NCBI GenBank assembly: GCA_023399465.1
Contig: JAEWPB010000103.1
Coordinates: 46,817-110,816, forward strand
DNA from: Pseudomonadota bacterium
GTDB lineage: Bacteria > Pseudomonadota > Alphaproteobacteria > Rhizobiales > Rhizobiaceae
Direction: 5' to 3'
DNA length: 64,000 bases
Each line of letters begins with the position of its first letter. Position 1 is the first letter of the stretch. The notes below the pieces were generated by a model, which saw nothing but the letters and a program-made list of their open reading frames with translations, ran no database searches and was not told the origin of the DNA. Below are positions 39,361-47,808 of this stretch, piece after piece. The position numbers and the translations under genes were made by a program.

Positions 39361-40341
39361 ATGCCCTTGCCCACGCCGAACCTCTACCCGCCGTTCAACA
39401 TCGTGCGCCTGAGCCACGTCGAACTGGCCGTCACCGATCTCGCCAAGTCGCGCGCCTTCTACGTCGACACGCTCGGCCTGCAGGTCACCGACGAGACCGC
39501 CGACACCATCTACCTGCGCGCGCTTGAAGAACGCGGCCATCACTGCATCGTGCTGAAGAAGGCTGCGAAGGCCGAAGCCCGCGATCTCGGCTTCAAGGTC
39601 TACAGCGACGAAGATCTCGACAAGGCAGAGCATTTCTTCAAGGGCAAGGGCCTGCCGGTCGAGTGGGTGGACCGCCCCTACCAGGCACGCACCTTCCGCA
39701 CCCGCGATCCGCACGGCATTCCGCTCGAATTCTATTCGAAGATGGACCGCCTGCCGCCAATTCACCAGCAGTACGCGCTCTACAAGGGCGTGAAGCCGCT
39801 GCGCATTGACCACTTCAACTGCTTTTCGCCCGACGTCGATGCCTCGGTCGAGTTCTACAACGAGATCGGCTTCCGCGTCACCGAATACACCGCCGACGAG
39901 GAAACGGGCCGCCTGTGGGCCGCATGGACGCACCGCAAGGGCGGCGTGCATGACATCGCCTTCACCAATGGCCGTGGCCCCCGCTTGCACCACACCGCCT
40001 TCTGGGTGCCGACCCCGCTCAACATCATCGACCTGCTCGACCTGATGTCGACATCCGGCTGGCTGGCCAACATCGAGCGCGGTCCGGGCCGTCACGGTAT
40101 CTCGAACGCGTTCTTCCTCTACATCCGCGATCCCGACGGCCACCGCATCGAGATCTACTGCTCCGACTACCAGACCGTCGATCCCGATCTGGAGCCGATC
40201 AAGTGGGACCTCAAGGACCCCCAGCGCCAGACGCTCTGGGGCGCCCCTGCCCCGCGTTCGTGGTTCGAGGAAGGCAGCTTCTTCGCCGGTGCCGATCCGG
40301 TCGACCCCATCCTCAAGGCGCAGCCGATCGTCGCCCCCTGA
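39361..40341 (+). CDS. hpaD: 3,4-dihydroxyphenylacetate 2,3-dioxygenase (VOC type)
   Basis: The extradiol ring-cleavage enzyme for homoprotocatechuate. The 326-residue product has two vicinal-oxygen-chelate modules (about 18-130 and 145-270). Metal ligands are visible as His151 (RIDHFNCF), His210/211 (LHHTAFWV) and Glu264 (HRIEIYC). His197 (GVHDIAF) is at the position of the acid/base His of the Brevibacterium/Arthrobacter enzymes. It is unrelated in fold to the LigB-type HpaD of E. coli. TTGGAGGAG precedes the ATG, deciding it over an in-frame start 15 bases upstream. Confidence 0.94.
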   Translation: MPLPTPNLYPPFNIVRLSHVELAVTDLAKSRAFYVDTLGLQVTDETADTIYLRALEERGHHCIVLKKAAKAEARDLGFKVYSDEDLDKAEHFFKGKGLPVEWVDRPYQARTFRTRDPHGIPLEFYSKMDRLPPIHQQYALYKGVKPLRIDHFNCFSPDVDASVEFYNEIGFRVTEYTADEETGRLWAAWTHRKGGVHDIAFTNGRGPRLHHTAFWVPTPLNIIDLLDLMSTSGWLANIERGPGRHGISNAFFLYIRDPDGHRIEIYCSDYQTVDPDLEPIKWDLKDPQRQTLWGAPAPRSWFEEGSFFAGADPVDPILKAQPIVAP

Positions 40342-40356
40342 GGCATTGAACGACAC

Positions 40357-40387
40357 GATGCCGGACGGTTCGCCATCGTCCGGCATC
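40357..40387. repeat. Hairpin between hpaD and the decarboxylase gene
   Basis: A perfect 11-bp inverted repeat GATGCCGGACG (40357-40367) and CGTCCGGCATC (40377-40387) with a 9-base loop and no T tract. It may protect upstream mRNA or cause weak attenuation within the hpa operon. Confidence 0.55.
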
Positions 40388-40509
40388 ACAACTGCCGAGC
40401 GAACGGGTCAGCTCTTTACCTCGCCGGAATGTTTCGCTGATATGCGCGCATCGCGCTGGTGCGCATGCTGCCAGCGGATGTTTCATGCCACTCCGGAGGA
40501 AGACTACAC

Positions 40510-41916
40510 ATGGATGAAAAGGCATTTGCCGAATGGTCGCAGAAGGCTGCGGACTGGGGGGCGGAATACCGCGCCTCGCTTCGCGACCGGCCGGTCCGCG
40601 CCCAGACCGCACCGGGAGAGATCGCCGCCCAGATACCGCCCGCACCGCCTGAGAAAGGCGAGAGCATGGAAGCGATCTTCGCCGATTTCGAGAAGATCAT
40701 CGTTCCCGGCATGACGCACTGGCAGCACCCGCGCTTTTTCGCCTATTTCCCGGCCAATGCCGCCCCGGTATCGGTGGTCGCCGAGTACCTGGTGACGGCG
40801 ATGGCCGCGCAATGCATGCTGTGGCAGACCTCGCCCGCGGCGACCGAGCTCGAGACCAGGGTTATCGATTGGCTCCGCCAGGCGATCGGCCTGCCGGAAG
40901 GCTTTGCCGGCGTCATCCAGGATTCCGCCTCGTCCGCCACGCTGTCGGCCGTGCTGGTCATGCGCGAACGGGCGTTGAACTGGAACGGCAACAAGGAAGG
41001 CCTTTCCGCCAATCCGCGCCTGCGGGTCTACTCCTCCGACCAGGTCCACACCTCGATCGACCGCGCCATCTGGGTGTCCGGCATCGGCGAGGAGAACCTC
41101 GTGCGCATCCCGGTCAAGGGCGAGAACCGCGCCATGGATTGCGCCGCGCTCGAGGAAGCCATCCAGCGCGACAAGGCGGCGGGTTATGTGCCCTCCGGCG
41201 TCATCGCCTGCACCGGCGGCACCAGCATCGGCGCCTGTGACAACATCGCCGAGGTCGTGAAGGTCGCCCACGCGCACGGTCTTTATGTCCATGTCGATGC
41301 AGCCTGGGCCGGCGCTGCGATGATCTGCGAGGAATTCCGTCGCCTTTGGGCGGGCATCGAGAACGCTGATTCGGTGGTCTTCAACCCGCACAAGTGGCTC
41401 GGCGCGCAGTTCGATTGCTCCACGCATTTCATCCGCAACCCGGACGATCTGGTACGCACGCTCGCCATCAAGCCGGAATACCTGAAGACCCACGGGCGCG
41501 ACGGCATCATCAACTATTCGGAATGGACCGTTCCCCTCGGCCGCCGCTTCCGCGCCCTGAAACTCTGGTTCCTGCTGCGCTTCCACGGCCTCGACGGCCT
41601 GAAGACGATGATCCGGAACCATGTCGCCTGGGCGGAAAAACTCGCCGAACGACTGGCCGCTGAAGAGAACTTCGAAATCGTAACCCAGCCGGTTCTCTCG
41701 TTATTTTCCTTCCGGCATCTTGGCGGCGACGATCCCGACGTCCACAATCTGGCGCTCGTCAACGCCATCAACGACGACGGGCGGATCTACCTCACCCAGA
41801 CCCGCGTCGACGGACAGGTGGCGATCCGGTTCCAGGCCGGTCAGTTCGAAATGACCGGAGAAGATGCCGATATCGCCTTCGAGGTGATCACCGAAATCGC
41901 GAAGAAATTCGCTTGA
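40510..41916 (+). CDS. Aromatic L-amino acid decarboxylase (group II PLP decarboxylase)
   Basis: A 468-residue pyridoxal-dependent decarboxylase. PLP Lys295 lies in NPHKWLG and the ring-stacking/Asp motif in VDAAWAGAA; MTHWQHPRFFAYFPAN at the N terminus is typical of tyrosine, DOPA and tryptophan decarboxylases. It would convert tyrosine or DOPA to the amine, which can enter the 4-hydroxyphenylacetate route after amine and aldehyde oxidation. GGAGGAAGA precedes the ATG; an earlier in-frame start would add a Cys-rich tail. Its place inside the hpa operon supports an aromatic substrate, but specificity is inferred. Confidence 0.88.
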   Translation: MDEKAFAEWSQKAADWGAEYRASLRDRPVRAQTAPGEIAAQIPPAPPEKGESMEAIFADFEKIIVPGMTHWQHPRFFAYFPANAAPVSVVAEYLVTAMAAQCMLWQTSPAATELETRVIDWLRQAIGLPEGFAGVIQDSASSATLSAVLVMRERALNWNGNKEGLSANPRLRVYSSDQVHTSIDRAIWVSGIGEENLVRIPVKGENRAMDCAALEEAIQRDKAAGYVPSGVIACTGGTSIGACDNIAEVVKVAHAHGLYVHVDAAWAGAAMICEEFRRLWAGIENADSVVFNPHKWLGAQFDCSTHFIRNPDDLVRTLAIKPEYLKTHGRDGIINYSEWTVPLGRRFRALKLWFLLRFHGLDGLKTMIRNHVAWAEKLAERLAAEENFEIVTQPVLSLFSFRHLGGDDPDVHNLALVNAINDDGRIYLTQTRVDGQVAIRFQAGQFEMTGEDADIAFEVITEIAKKFA

Positions 41917-41936
41917 AGCTGCTGAAGGATACGAAC

Positions 41937-43391
41937 ATGAACCTGAAAGACCCGACTCTCTTCCGGCAAGCCGCCCTGATCGGCGGTACCTGGATCGAAG
42001 CCGACGCCGGCAACGGCATCGAAGTCAACAATCCGGCGACCGGCGAGATCATCGGCCGCGTGCCGAAGCTTGGCACCGCTGAAACCAAGACCGCAATCGA
42101 AGAAGCCCGCATTGCCCAGAAGGAATGGGCAGCCCGCACCGCCAAGGAGCGCGCCGGCATCCTGCGCCGCTGGTTCGAGCTGATGATCGAGAACAAGGAC
42201 GATCTCGGCCGCATCCTCACCCTGGAACAGGGCAAGCCGCTCGCCGAGGCGACCGGCGAGATCGTCTACGGCGCCAGCTTCATCGAATGGTTTGCCGAGG
42301 AAGCCCGCCGCATCTACGGCGAAATGATTCCCGGCCACCAGAAGGACAAGCGCATCCTGGTGATGAAGCAGCCGATCGGCGTCGTCGCCGCGATCACGCC
42401 GTGGAATTTCCCGAACGCGATGATTACCCGCAAGGCCGGACCGGCGCTTGCCGCCGGTTGCGCCATGGTGCTGAAGCCTGCCTCGCAGACCCCGTTCTCG
42501 GCAATCGCGCTCGCCGTTCTCGCCGAACGTGCCGGCCTGCCGAAGGGCCTGTTCAGCGTCGTCACCGGTTCCGCCCGCGAGATCGGCGCGGAAATGACCG
42601 CGAACCCGACCGTGCGCAAGCTGACCTTTACCGGTTCGACCGAAGTCGGTGCCGAACTCTATCGCCAGAGCGCCCCGACCATCAAGAAGCTCGGTCTCGA
42701 GCTCGGCGGCAACGCTCCGTTCATCGTCTTCGACGATGCCGATCTCGATGCCGCCGTCGAGGGCGCGCTGATCGCCAAGTACCGCAACAACGGCCAGACC
42801 TGCGTGTGCGCCAACCGCATCTACGTCCAGGACGGCGCCTATGAAGCCTTTGCGACCAAGCTCGCCGCGGCGGTCGCCAAGCTCAAGACCGGCAACGGCC
42901 TCGATGAGGGCGTCATCCTCGGACCGCTGATCGACCAGGCGGCGCTCGCCAAGGTCGAGGAGCACATCGCAGACGCCGTTTCCAAGGGCGCGCGCGTCAT
43001 CCAGGGGGGCAAGCCCCATGCGCTCGGCGGCACGTTCTACGAAGCCACGGTTCTCGCCGACGTCACCAAGGACATGGCGGTCGCCCGCGAGGAAACCTTC
43101 GGGCCCGTCGCACCGCTCTTCCGCTTCACCGACGAGGCTGATGTCGTCGAGCAGGCCAACGACACCGAATTCGGCCTCGCCTCCTACTTCTACGCCAAGG
43201 ATCTCGCCCGTGTCTTCCGGGTCGCCGAGGCGCTGGAATACGGCATGGTCGGCGTCAACACCGGCCTGATCTCCACGGCGGAAGCCCCCTTCGGCGGCGT
43301 CAAGCTTTCCGGTCTCGGCCGCGAAGGCTCGCGTCACGGCATCGATGACTTCACCGAGCTCAAATATGTCTGCCTCGGCGGCATTGCATAA
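41937..43391 (+). CDS. gabD: NAD(P)-dependent succinate-semialdehyde dehydrogenase
   Basis: A 484-residue ALDH-family protein of the GabD type. Catalytic Glu is in GLELGGNAPF and Cys in NNGQTCVCANR, a GabD-like signature; ITPWNFPNAMITRKAGPALAAGC and the C-terminal APFGGVKLSGLGREGSRHG also match. It oxidises succinic semialdehyde, the product of the HpaI aldolase, to succinate, completing the pathway. GAAGGA lies upstream of the ATG at 41937. A TTG at 41913 is open but overlaps the decarboxylase stop. Confidence 0.92.
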   Translation: MNLKDPTLFRQAALIGGTWIEADAGNGIEVNNPATGEIIGRVPKLGTAETKTAIEEARIAQKEWAARTAKERAGILRRWFELMIENKDDLGRILTLEQGKPLAEATGEIVYGASFIEWFAEEARRIYGEMIPGHQKDKRILVMKQPIGVVAAITPWNFPNAMITRKAGPALAAGCAMVLKPASQTPFSAIALAVLAERAGLPKGLFSVVTGSAREIGAEMTANPTVRKLTFTGSTEVGAELYRQSAPTIKKLGLELGGNAPFIVFDDADLDAAVEGALIAKYRNNGQTCVCANRIYVQDGAYEAFATKLAAAVAKLKTGNGLDEGVILGPLIDQAALAKVEEHIADAVSKGARVIQGGKPHALGGTFYEATVLADVTKDMAVAREETFGPVAPLFRFTDEADVVEQANDTEFGLASYFYAKDLARVFRVAEALEYGMVGVNTGLISTAEAPFGGVKLSGLGREGSRHGIDDFTELKYVCLGGIA

Positions 43392-43414
43392 CTAGACAAG
43401 AGGAAATGACTGCC

Positions 43415-44284
43415 ATGAACTTACCAAGATTTGCCAGCTTTTCGGGCCCGCGCGGCGCAGGCTACGGCCTTGTCACCGACCGCGGCATCGTCGATCTTTC
43501 GGCGCGTCACGGTGCCCGCTGGCCGACCTTGCGCGAAGTCATTGCAGACGGTGCGCTTCCTCGGCTTGCCGAGGAGGCCGCCGGCCTCGCGCCGGATTTC
43601 GACCTTGCCGAGATCCGCTTCGAGATCCCGGTTCCCGCGCCGGAAAAGATCATCTGCGTCGGCGTCAACTTCCCCGACCGCAACGAGGAATACAAGGACG
43701 GACAAGCGGCGCCCTCCAACCCCTCGCTGTTCATCCGCTTCCCGCGCTCCTTCACCGGCCATGACCAGCCGCTGATCCGCCCGCCGGAAAGCCCGCAGCT
43801 CGATTACGAAGGCGAGATCGTCATCGTCATCGGCAAGGGCGGCCGCCGTATTCCCGAGGCTGAAGCCCTCGATCACATCGCCGCCCTTTCGCTCTGCAAT
43901 GAGGGCACGATCCGCGACTGGGTGCGCCACGCCAAGTTCAACGTCACCCAGGGCAAGAATTTCGACCGCACCGGCTCGATCGGGCCATGGCTCGTCCCCT
44001 ACACCGATGAGAGCCAGCTGGCCGACATCAAGCTGGAGACCCGGGTCAATGGCGAGGTGCGCCAGAGCGACCGCACCAGCCGGATGATCTTCTCCTTCCG
44101 CAAGATCATCAACTACGTCTCGACCTTCACGACGCTGGTCCCCGGCGACATCATCGTCACCGGCACGCCTACCGGCGCCGGCGCCCGTTTCGACCCGCCG
44201 ATCTGGCTGAAGCCCGGCGACGTCGTCGAGGTCGAAGCCGACGGCATCGGCCTCATCCGCAACACCATCGCCGACGAGGCCTGA
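43415..44284 (+). CDS. hpaG: Fumarylacetoacetate-hydrolase-family isomerase/decarboxylase (HpaG)
   Basis: A single-domain 289-residue FAH-fold enzyme. The metal site is visible as the acidic residues in LDYEGEIVIVIGKGG with later Asp/Lys residues in TQGKNFDRTG. In the homoprotocatechuate pathway HpaG decarboxylates 5-oxopent-3-ene-1,2,5-tricarboxylate and isomerises the product. E. coli uses a two-domain HpaG; here only one domain is encoded, so it may do both steps or need a partner elsewhere. AGAGGAA touches an ATG at 43406 but is 9 bases from the ATG at 43415, which is preferred. Confidence 0.9.
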   Translation: MNLPRFASFSGPRGAGYGLVTDRGIVDLSARHGARWPTLREVIADGALPRLAEEAAGLAPDFDLAEIRFEIPVPAPEKIICVGVNFPDRNEEYKDGQAAPSNPSLFIRFPRSFTGHDQPLIRPPESPQLDYEGEIVIVIGKGGRRIPEAEALDHIAALSLCNEGTIRDWVRHAKFNVTQGKNFDRTGSIGPWLVPYTDESQLADIKLETRVNGEVRQSDRTSRMIFSFRKIINYVSTFTTLVPGDIIVTGTPTGAGARFDPPIWLKPGDVVEVEADGIGLIRNTIADEA

Positions 44285-44287
44285 TCC

Positions 44288-45094
44288 ATGTCCCTTTCCG
44301 AACACGACATTCTCTCCGCCGCCGAGAGCCTCGACAAGGCCGAGCGCTCCCGCCAGCAAACCGCGCTGCTGTCGCAACTCCATCCCGGCATGACCATGGA
44401 CGACGCCTATGCGGTCCAATCCGCCTGGGTGAAGAAGAAGATCGCCGACGGCCGCAAGGTGATCGGCTGGAAGATCGGCCTGACGTCCAAGGCGATGCAG
44501 TATGCGCTCAACATCGACATTCCCGATTCCGGCGTGCTGTTTGACGACATGATGTTCGAGGACGGCGCGACCGTTCCCGGCGACCGCTTCATCCAGCCGC
44601 GCATCGAGGCCGAGATCGCCTTCGTGATGAAGGCCCCGCTCAAGGGGCCGAACGTCTCCGTCTTCGACGTGCTGAACGCCACCGACTACGTAACGCCGGC
44701 GCTTGAAATCCTCGATACCCGCATCATCCGCCAGGATCCGGAGACGAAGAAGGCCCGCACCATCGTCGACACCATCTCCGACAATGCCGCCAATGCCGGC
44801 ATCGTCATCGGCGGCCGTGCCATGCGGCCGCAGGAAGTCGACATGCGCTGGATGGGCGCGATCGTCAGCCGCAACGCCGAAGTCGAGGAAACCGGTCTCG
44901 GCGCCGGCGTCCTCAATCATCCCGCCCGCGGCATTGCCTGGCTCGCCAACCGGCTTGCCCAGTATGGCGACGGCATCGAGGCCGGCCAGATCGTGCTTGC
45001 CGGATCGTTCATCCGGCCGATCGAAGCCCGCCACGGCGACACCATCACCGCCGATTTCGGGCCTCACGGCACCGTCAGCTGCTTTTTCGCCTGA
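44288..45094 (+). CDS. hpaH: 2-oxo-hept-4-ene-1,7-dioate hydratase
   Basis: A 268-residue member of the hydratase/decarboxylase family (MhpD/HpaH). Visible family features are VIGWKIGLTSKAMQ, PRIEAEIAFVMKAPL with metal-binding acidic residues, TIVDTISDNAANAGIVIGG and VLAGSFIRPIEARHGD. It adds water to 2-oxohept-4-ene-1,7-dioate to give the HpaI substrate. It starts 3 bases after hpaG. Confidence 0.94.
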   Translation: MSLSEHDILSAAESLDKAERSRQQTALLSQLHPGMTMDDAYAVQSAWVKKKIADGRKVIGWKIGLTSKAMQYALNIDIPDSGVLFDDMMFEDGATVPGDRFIQPRIEAEIAFVMKAPLKGPNVSVFDVLNATDYVTPALEILDTRIIRQDPETKKARTIVDTISDNAANAGIVIGGRAMRPQEVDMRWMGAIVSRNAEVEETGLGAGVLNHPARGIAWLANRLAQYGDGIEAGQIVLAGSFIRPIEARHGDTITADFGPHGTVSCFFA

Positions 45095-45104
45095 GGAAAT
45101 TTCC

Positions 45105-45917
45105 ATGCCCGCACCGAAGAATACCTTCAAGGCCGCGCTGAAAGAGGGCCGCGCCCAGATCGGCCTGTGGCTGGCGCTCGCCAATCCCTATACTGCCGAA
45201 CTGCTCGGCGGCGCCGGATACGACTGGCTGCTGATCGATGGCGAACATGCGCCCAACGACGTGCCGTCGCTGATGGCGCAGTTGCAGGCGCTGTCCGCTT
45301 CGCCAAGCCATGCGATCGTCCGTCCGCCGATCGGCGAGGCCTGGCTGATCAAGCAGATCCTCGACATCGGCGCGCAGACTCTGCTGGTGCCGATGGTCGA
45401 AAGCGGCGATCAGGCGCGCGACCTCGTCCGGGCGATGCGCTATCCGCCGCACGGCATCCGCGGCGTCGGCGCCGCGCTTGCCCGCGCTTCCGCCTTCAAC
45501 CGCATCCCAGATTACCTGCAGACCGCCAACGACGAAGTCTGCCTGCTGCTGCAGGTCGAAAGCCGTGCCGGGATCGCCGCGCTTGACGAGATCGCCGCGA
45601 CCGAAGGCGTCGACGGCGTGTTCATCGGTCCGGCCGATCTCGCTGCCGACATGGGCTTCCTCGGCACGCCGGGTGCGCCCGAGGTGCAGGAGGTTGTCGA
45701 GGCGGCGATCCTGCGCATCCAGAGCCACGGCAAGGCCGCCGGCATCCTGACCGGTGACCAGGCGCTGGCGCGACGCTACCTCGAACTCGGCGCCACCTTC
45801 GTCGCCATCGGCAACGACGTGACGCTCCTGGCCGGCGCGTCGTCGCGCCTGCTTGCCGACTTCAAGGGGTCTGCTCCTGCGAAAGCGGCACCGGGACCCA
45901 AGGATCCCTACGGCTGA
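45105..45917 (+). CDS. hpaI: 4-hydroxy-2-oxoheptane-1,7-dioate aldolase
   Basis: A 270-residue class II pyruvate aldolase (HpcH/HpaI family). It has IGLWLALANPYTAELLGGAGYDWLLIDGEHAPND near the N terminus, the metal-ligand Glu in LLLQVESRAG, and FIGPADLAADMG. It cleaves 4-hydroxy-2-oxoheptanedioate to pyruvate and succinic semialdehyde. GAGGAAATT precedes the ATG. A longer in-frame opening to 44703 lies inside hpaH and is not used. It is the last gene of the operon and is followed by a terminator. Confidence 0.95.
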   Translation: MPAPKNTFKAALKEGRAQIGLWLALANPYTAELLGGAGYDWLLIDGEHAPNDVPSLMAQLQALSASPSHAIVRPPIGEAWLIKQILDIGAQTLLVPMVESGDQARDLVRAMRYPPHGIRGVGAALARASAFNRIPDYLQTANDEVCLLLQVESRAGIAALDEIAATEGVDGVFIGPADLAADMGFLGTPGAPEVQEVVEAAILRIQSHGKAAGILTGDQALARRYLELGATFVAIGNDVTLLAGASSRLLADFKGSAPAKAAPGPKDPYG

Positions 45918-45940
45918 GTCTTGCCTCGCTCCAAACAGCA

Positions 45941-45967
45941 AAAAGCCCGCCGGTTTGGCGGGCTTTT
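45941..45967. terminator. Bidirectional terminator between hpaI and pntB
   Basis: A perfect 11-bp stem AAAAGCCCGCC (45941-45951) with GGCGGGCTTTT (45957-45967) and a 5-base loop, ending the hpa operon and the convergent pnt operon. Confidence 0.9.
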
Positions 45968-45985
45968 CGTTTTCAGCTGTTGGCC

Positions 45986-47386
45986 TCAGTGGTTGATGGC
46001 CTTGACGATTTCCTCGGTCATCTTCTTGGCGTCGCCGAGCAGCATCATCGTGCCGTCCTTGTAGAACAGCGTGTTGTCGATACCGGCATAGCCGGAGCCG
46101 AGCGAGCGCTTGACGAAGAGGCAGGTCTTGGCCTTGTCGACGTCGAGGATCGGCATGCCGTAGATCGGCGAGGTCTTGTCGTCACGCGCCGAGGGATTGG
46201 TGACGTCGTTGGCGCCGATGACATAGGCGACATCCGCCTGCGCGAACTCGGAGTTGATGTCCTCGAGTTCGAACACCTCGTCATAGGGCACGTTGGCCTC
46301 GGCGAGCAGGACGTTCATGTGACCGGGCATGCGGCCCGCGACCGGGTGGATCGCGTACTTCACCTCGACGCCGTTTTCCTTCAGCTTGTCGGCAAGCTCG
46401 CGAAGCGCGTGCTGCGCCTGTGCCACCGCCATGCCGTAGCCGGGCACGATGATCACCTTGGACGCATTCGCCATCAGGTAGGCGGCATCTTCGGCCGAGC
46501 CCTGCTTGACGGTGCGCTGGACGCCGTCGTCGGCACCGACAGCCGCCGTTTCACCACCGAAACCGCCGAGAATGACCGAGATGAAGGAGCGGTTCATCCC
46601 CTTGCACATGATGTAGGAGAGGATCGCGCCGGACGAGCCGACGAGCGCGCCGGTGATGATCAGCGCGAGGTTGCCGAGCGTAAAGCCGATGCCGGCCGCC
46701 GCCCAACCCGAATAGGAGTTGAGCATCGAGACCACCACCGGCATGTCGGCGCCGCCGATCGGAATGATCAGCAGCACGCCGAAGGCGAGCGACAGCAGCA
46801 CGATCAGCCAGAACACGAAGTGGCTTTCGGTGACGACCAGAACCCCGATCAGCACAACGATCGCCACCGCGATGGCGATGTTGATCACATGGCGCATCGG
46901 CAGCAGGATCGGCTTGCCGGACATGCGGCCATCGAGCTTGAGGAAGGCGATGATCGAACCGGTGAAGGTGATCGCACCGATTGCGACGCCGAGCGACATC
47001 TCGACAAGCGCCTGGGCGTGGATCGAGCCGATCTCGCCGATCCCGAAGGACGACGGCGTGTAGAGCGCGGCGGCGGCCACGAGCACTGCGGCAAGACCGA
47101 CCAGCGAGTGGAAGCCGGCGACAAGCTGCGGCATCGATGTCATCGGGATCGAGCGGGCGATGTAGGCGCCCGCGCCACCGCCGATGGCGAGACCGACGAG
47201 GATCAGCACCAGACCGCCGAACGAAGGCGTCGCCAGCAGCAGCGTCGTGCCGATGGCGATCCCCATGCCGATCATGCCGTAGGCATTGCCCTTGCGGCTG
47301 GTGGTCGGATGCGACAGGCCGCGCAGCGCCATGATGAACAGCACGCCGGAAACGAGGTAAAGGAAAGCTGCGAAATTCTCAGACAT
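45986..47386 (-). CDS. pntB: NAD(P) transhydrogenase beta subunit
   Basis: A 466-residue inner-membrane and NADP(H)-binding subunit of proton-translocating transhydrogenase. The N-terminal two thirds is hydrophobic with about nine helices. The C-terminal domain III has VIIVPGYGMAVAQAQHAL, the NADP(H) loop, and HPVAGRMPGHMNVLLAEA. The complex uses the proton gradient to reduce NADP from NADH. The ATG at 47386, with GAGGGGG upstream, was chosen over a GTG 15 bases earlier that overlaps the preceding stop. Confidence 0.96.
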   Translation of the reverse strand: MSENFAAFLYLVSGVLFIMALRGLSHPTTSRKGNAYGMIGMGIAIGTTLLLATPSFGGLVLILVGLAIGGGAGAYIARSIPMTSMPQLVAGFHSLVGLAAVLVAAAALYTPSSFGIGEIGSIHAQALVEMSLGVAIGAITFTGSIIAFLKLDGRMSGKPILLPMRHVINIAIAVAIVVLIGVLVVTESHFVFWLIVLLSLAFGVLLIIPIGGADMPVVVSMLNSYSGWAAAGIGFTLGNLALIITGALVGSSGAILSYIMCKGMNRSFISVILGGFGGETAAVGADDGVQRTVKQGSAEDAAYLMANASKVIIVPGYGMAVAQAQHALRELADKLKENGVEVKYAIHPVAGRMPGHMNVLLAEANVPYDEVFELEDINSEFAQADVAYVIGANDVTNPSARDDKTSPIYGMPILDVDKAKTCLFVKRSLGSGYAGIDNTLFYKDGTMMLLGDAKKMTEEIVKAINH

Positions 47387-47397
47387 CGGCAGCCCCC

Positions 47398-47808
47398 TCA
47401 CTTCTCTTTTTTCTTGTACATGGCGAGCATGCGCTGGGTGACCAGGAAGCCGCCGAAGATGTTGACCGACACCAGCACAAGGGCGACGAAACCGAGCCCT
47501 GTGGCGAAGCCGCTCATCGAGATGCCGACCGCGAGAAGCGCGCCGACCACGATCACCGAGGAGATCGCGTTGGTCACCGCCATCAGCGGCGTGTGCAGCG
47601 CCGGCGTCACCGACCAGACGACGTAGTAGCCGACGAAGATCGACAGCACGAAGATTGCCAGGCGGAAGACGAACGGGTCGATCGCGCCGCCGGAAACGCC
47701 ATGGGCCGCCTGTCCGACCGCCTCGGGGGCGTATTCCGCGGCGGTCTTCACCGCTTCCACCGCCCGCTCCAGATCGGCAAGTGCCTTGTCCAGAAGTTCA
47801 TTTGCCAT
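47398..47808 (-). CDS. pntAB: NAD(P) transhydrogenase alpha-2 (membrane) subunit
   Basis: A 136-residue membrane subunit with about three helices (LAIFVLSIFVGYYVVWSVTPALHTPL, then two more). It corresponds to the membrane-spanning part of E. coli PntA, encoded separately as in Rhodospirillum rubrum PntAB. The Ala/Glu-rich N terminus may form a coiled or amphipathic segment. It overlaps the alpha-1 stop by 1 base. Confidence 0.93.
   Translation of the reverse strand: MANELLDKALADLERAVEAVKTAAEYAPEAVGQAAHGVSGGAIDPFVFRLAIFVLSIFVGYYVVWSVTPALHTPLMAVTNAISSVIVVGALLAVGISMSGFATGLGFVALVLVSVNIFGGFLVTQRMLAMYKKKEK

Noticed and set aside
45980..47626. 548-codon open frame on the plus strand opposite pntB
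   Set aside because: Antisense to a certain pntB gene; the His/Asp/Arg-rich translation is a codon-bias artefact.
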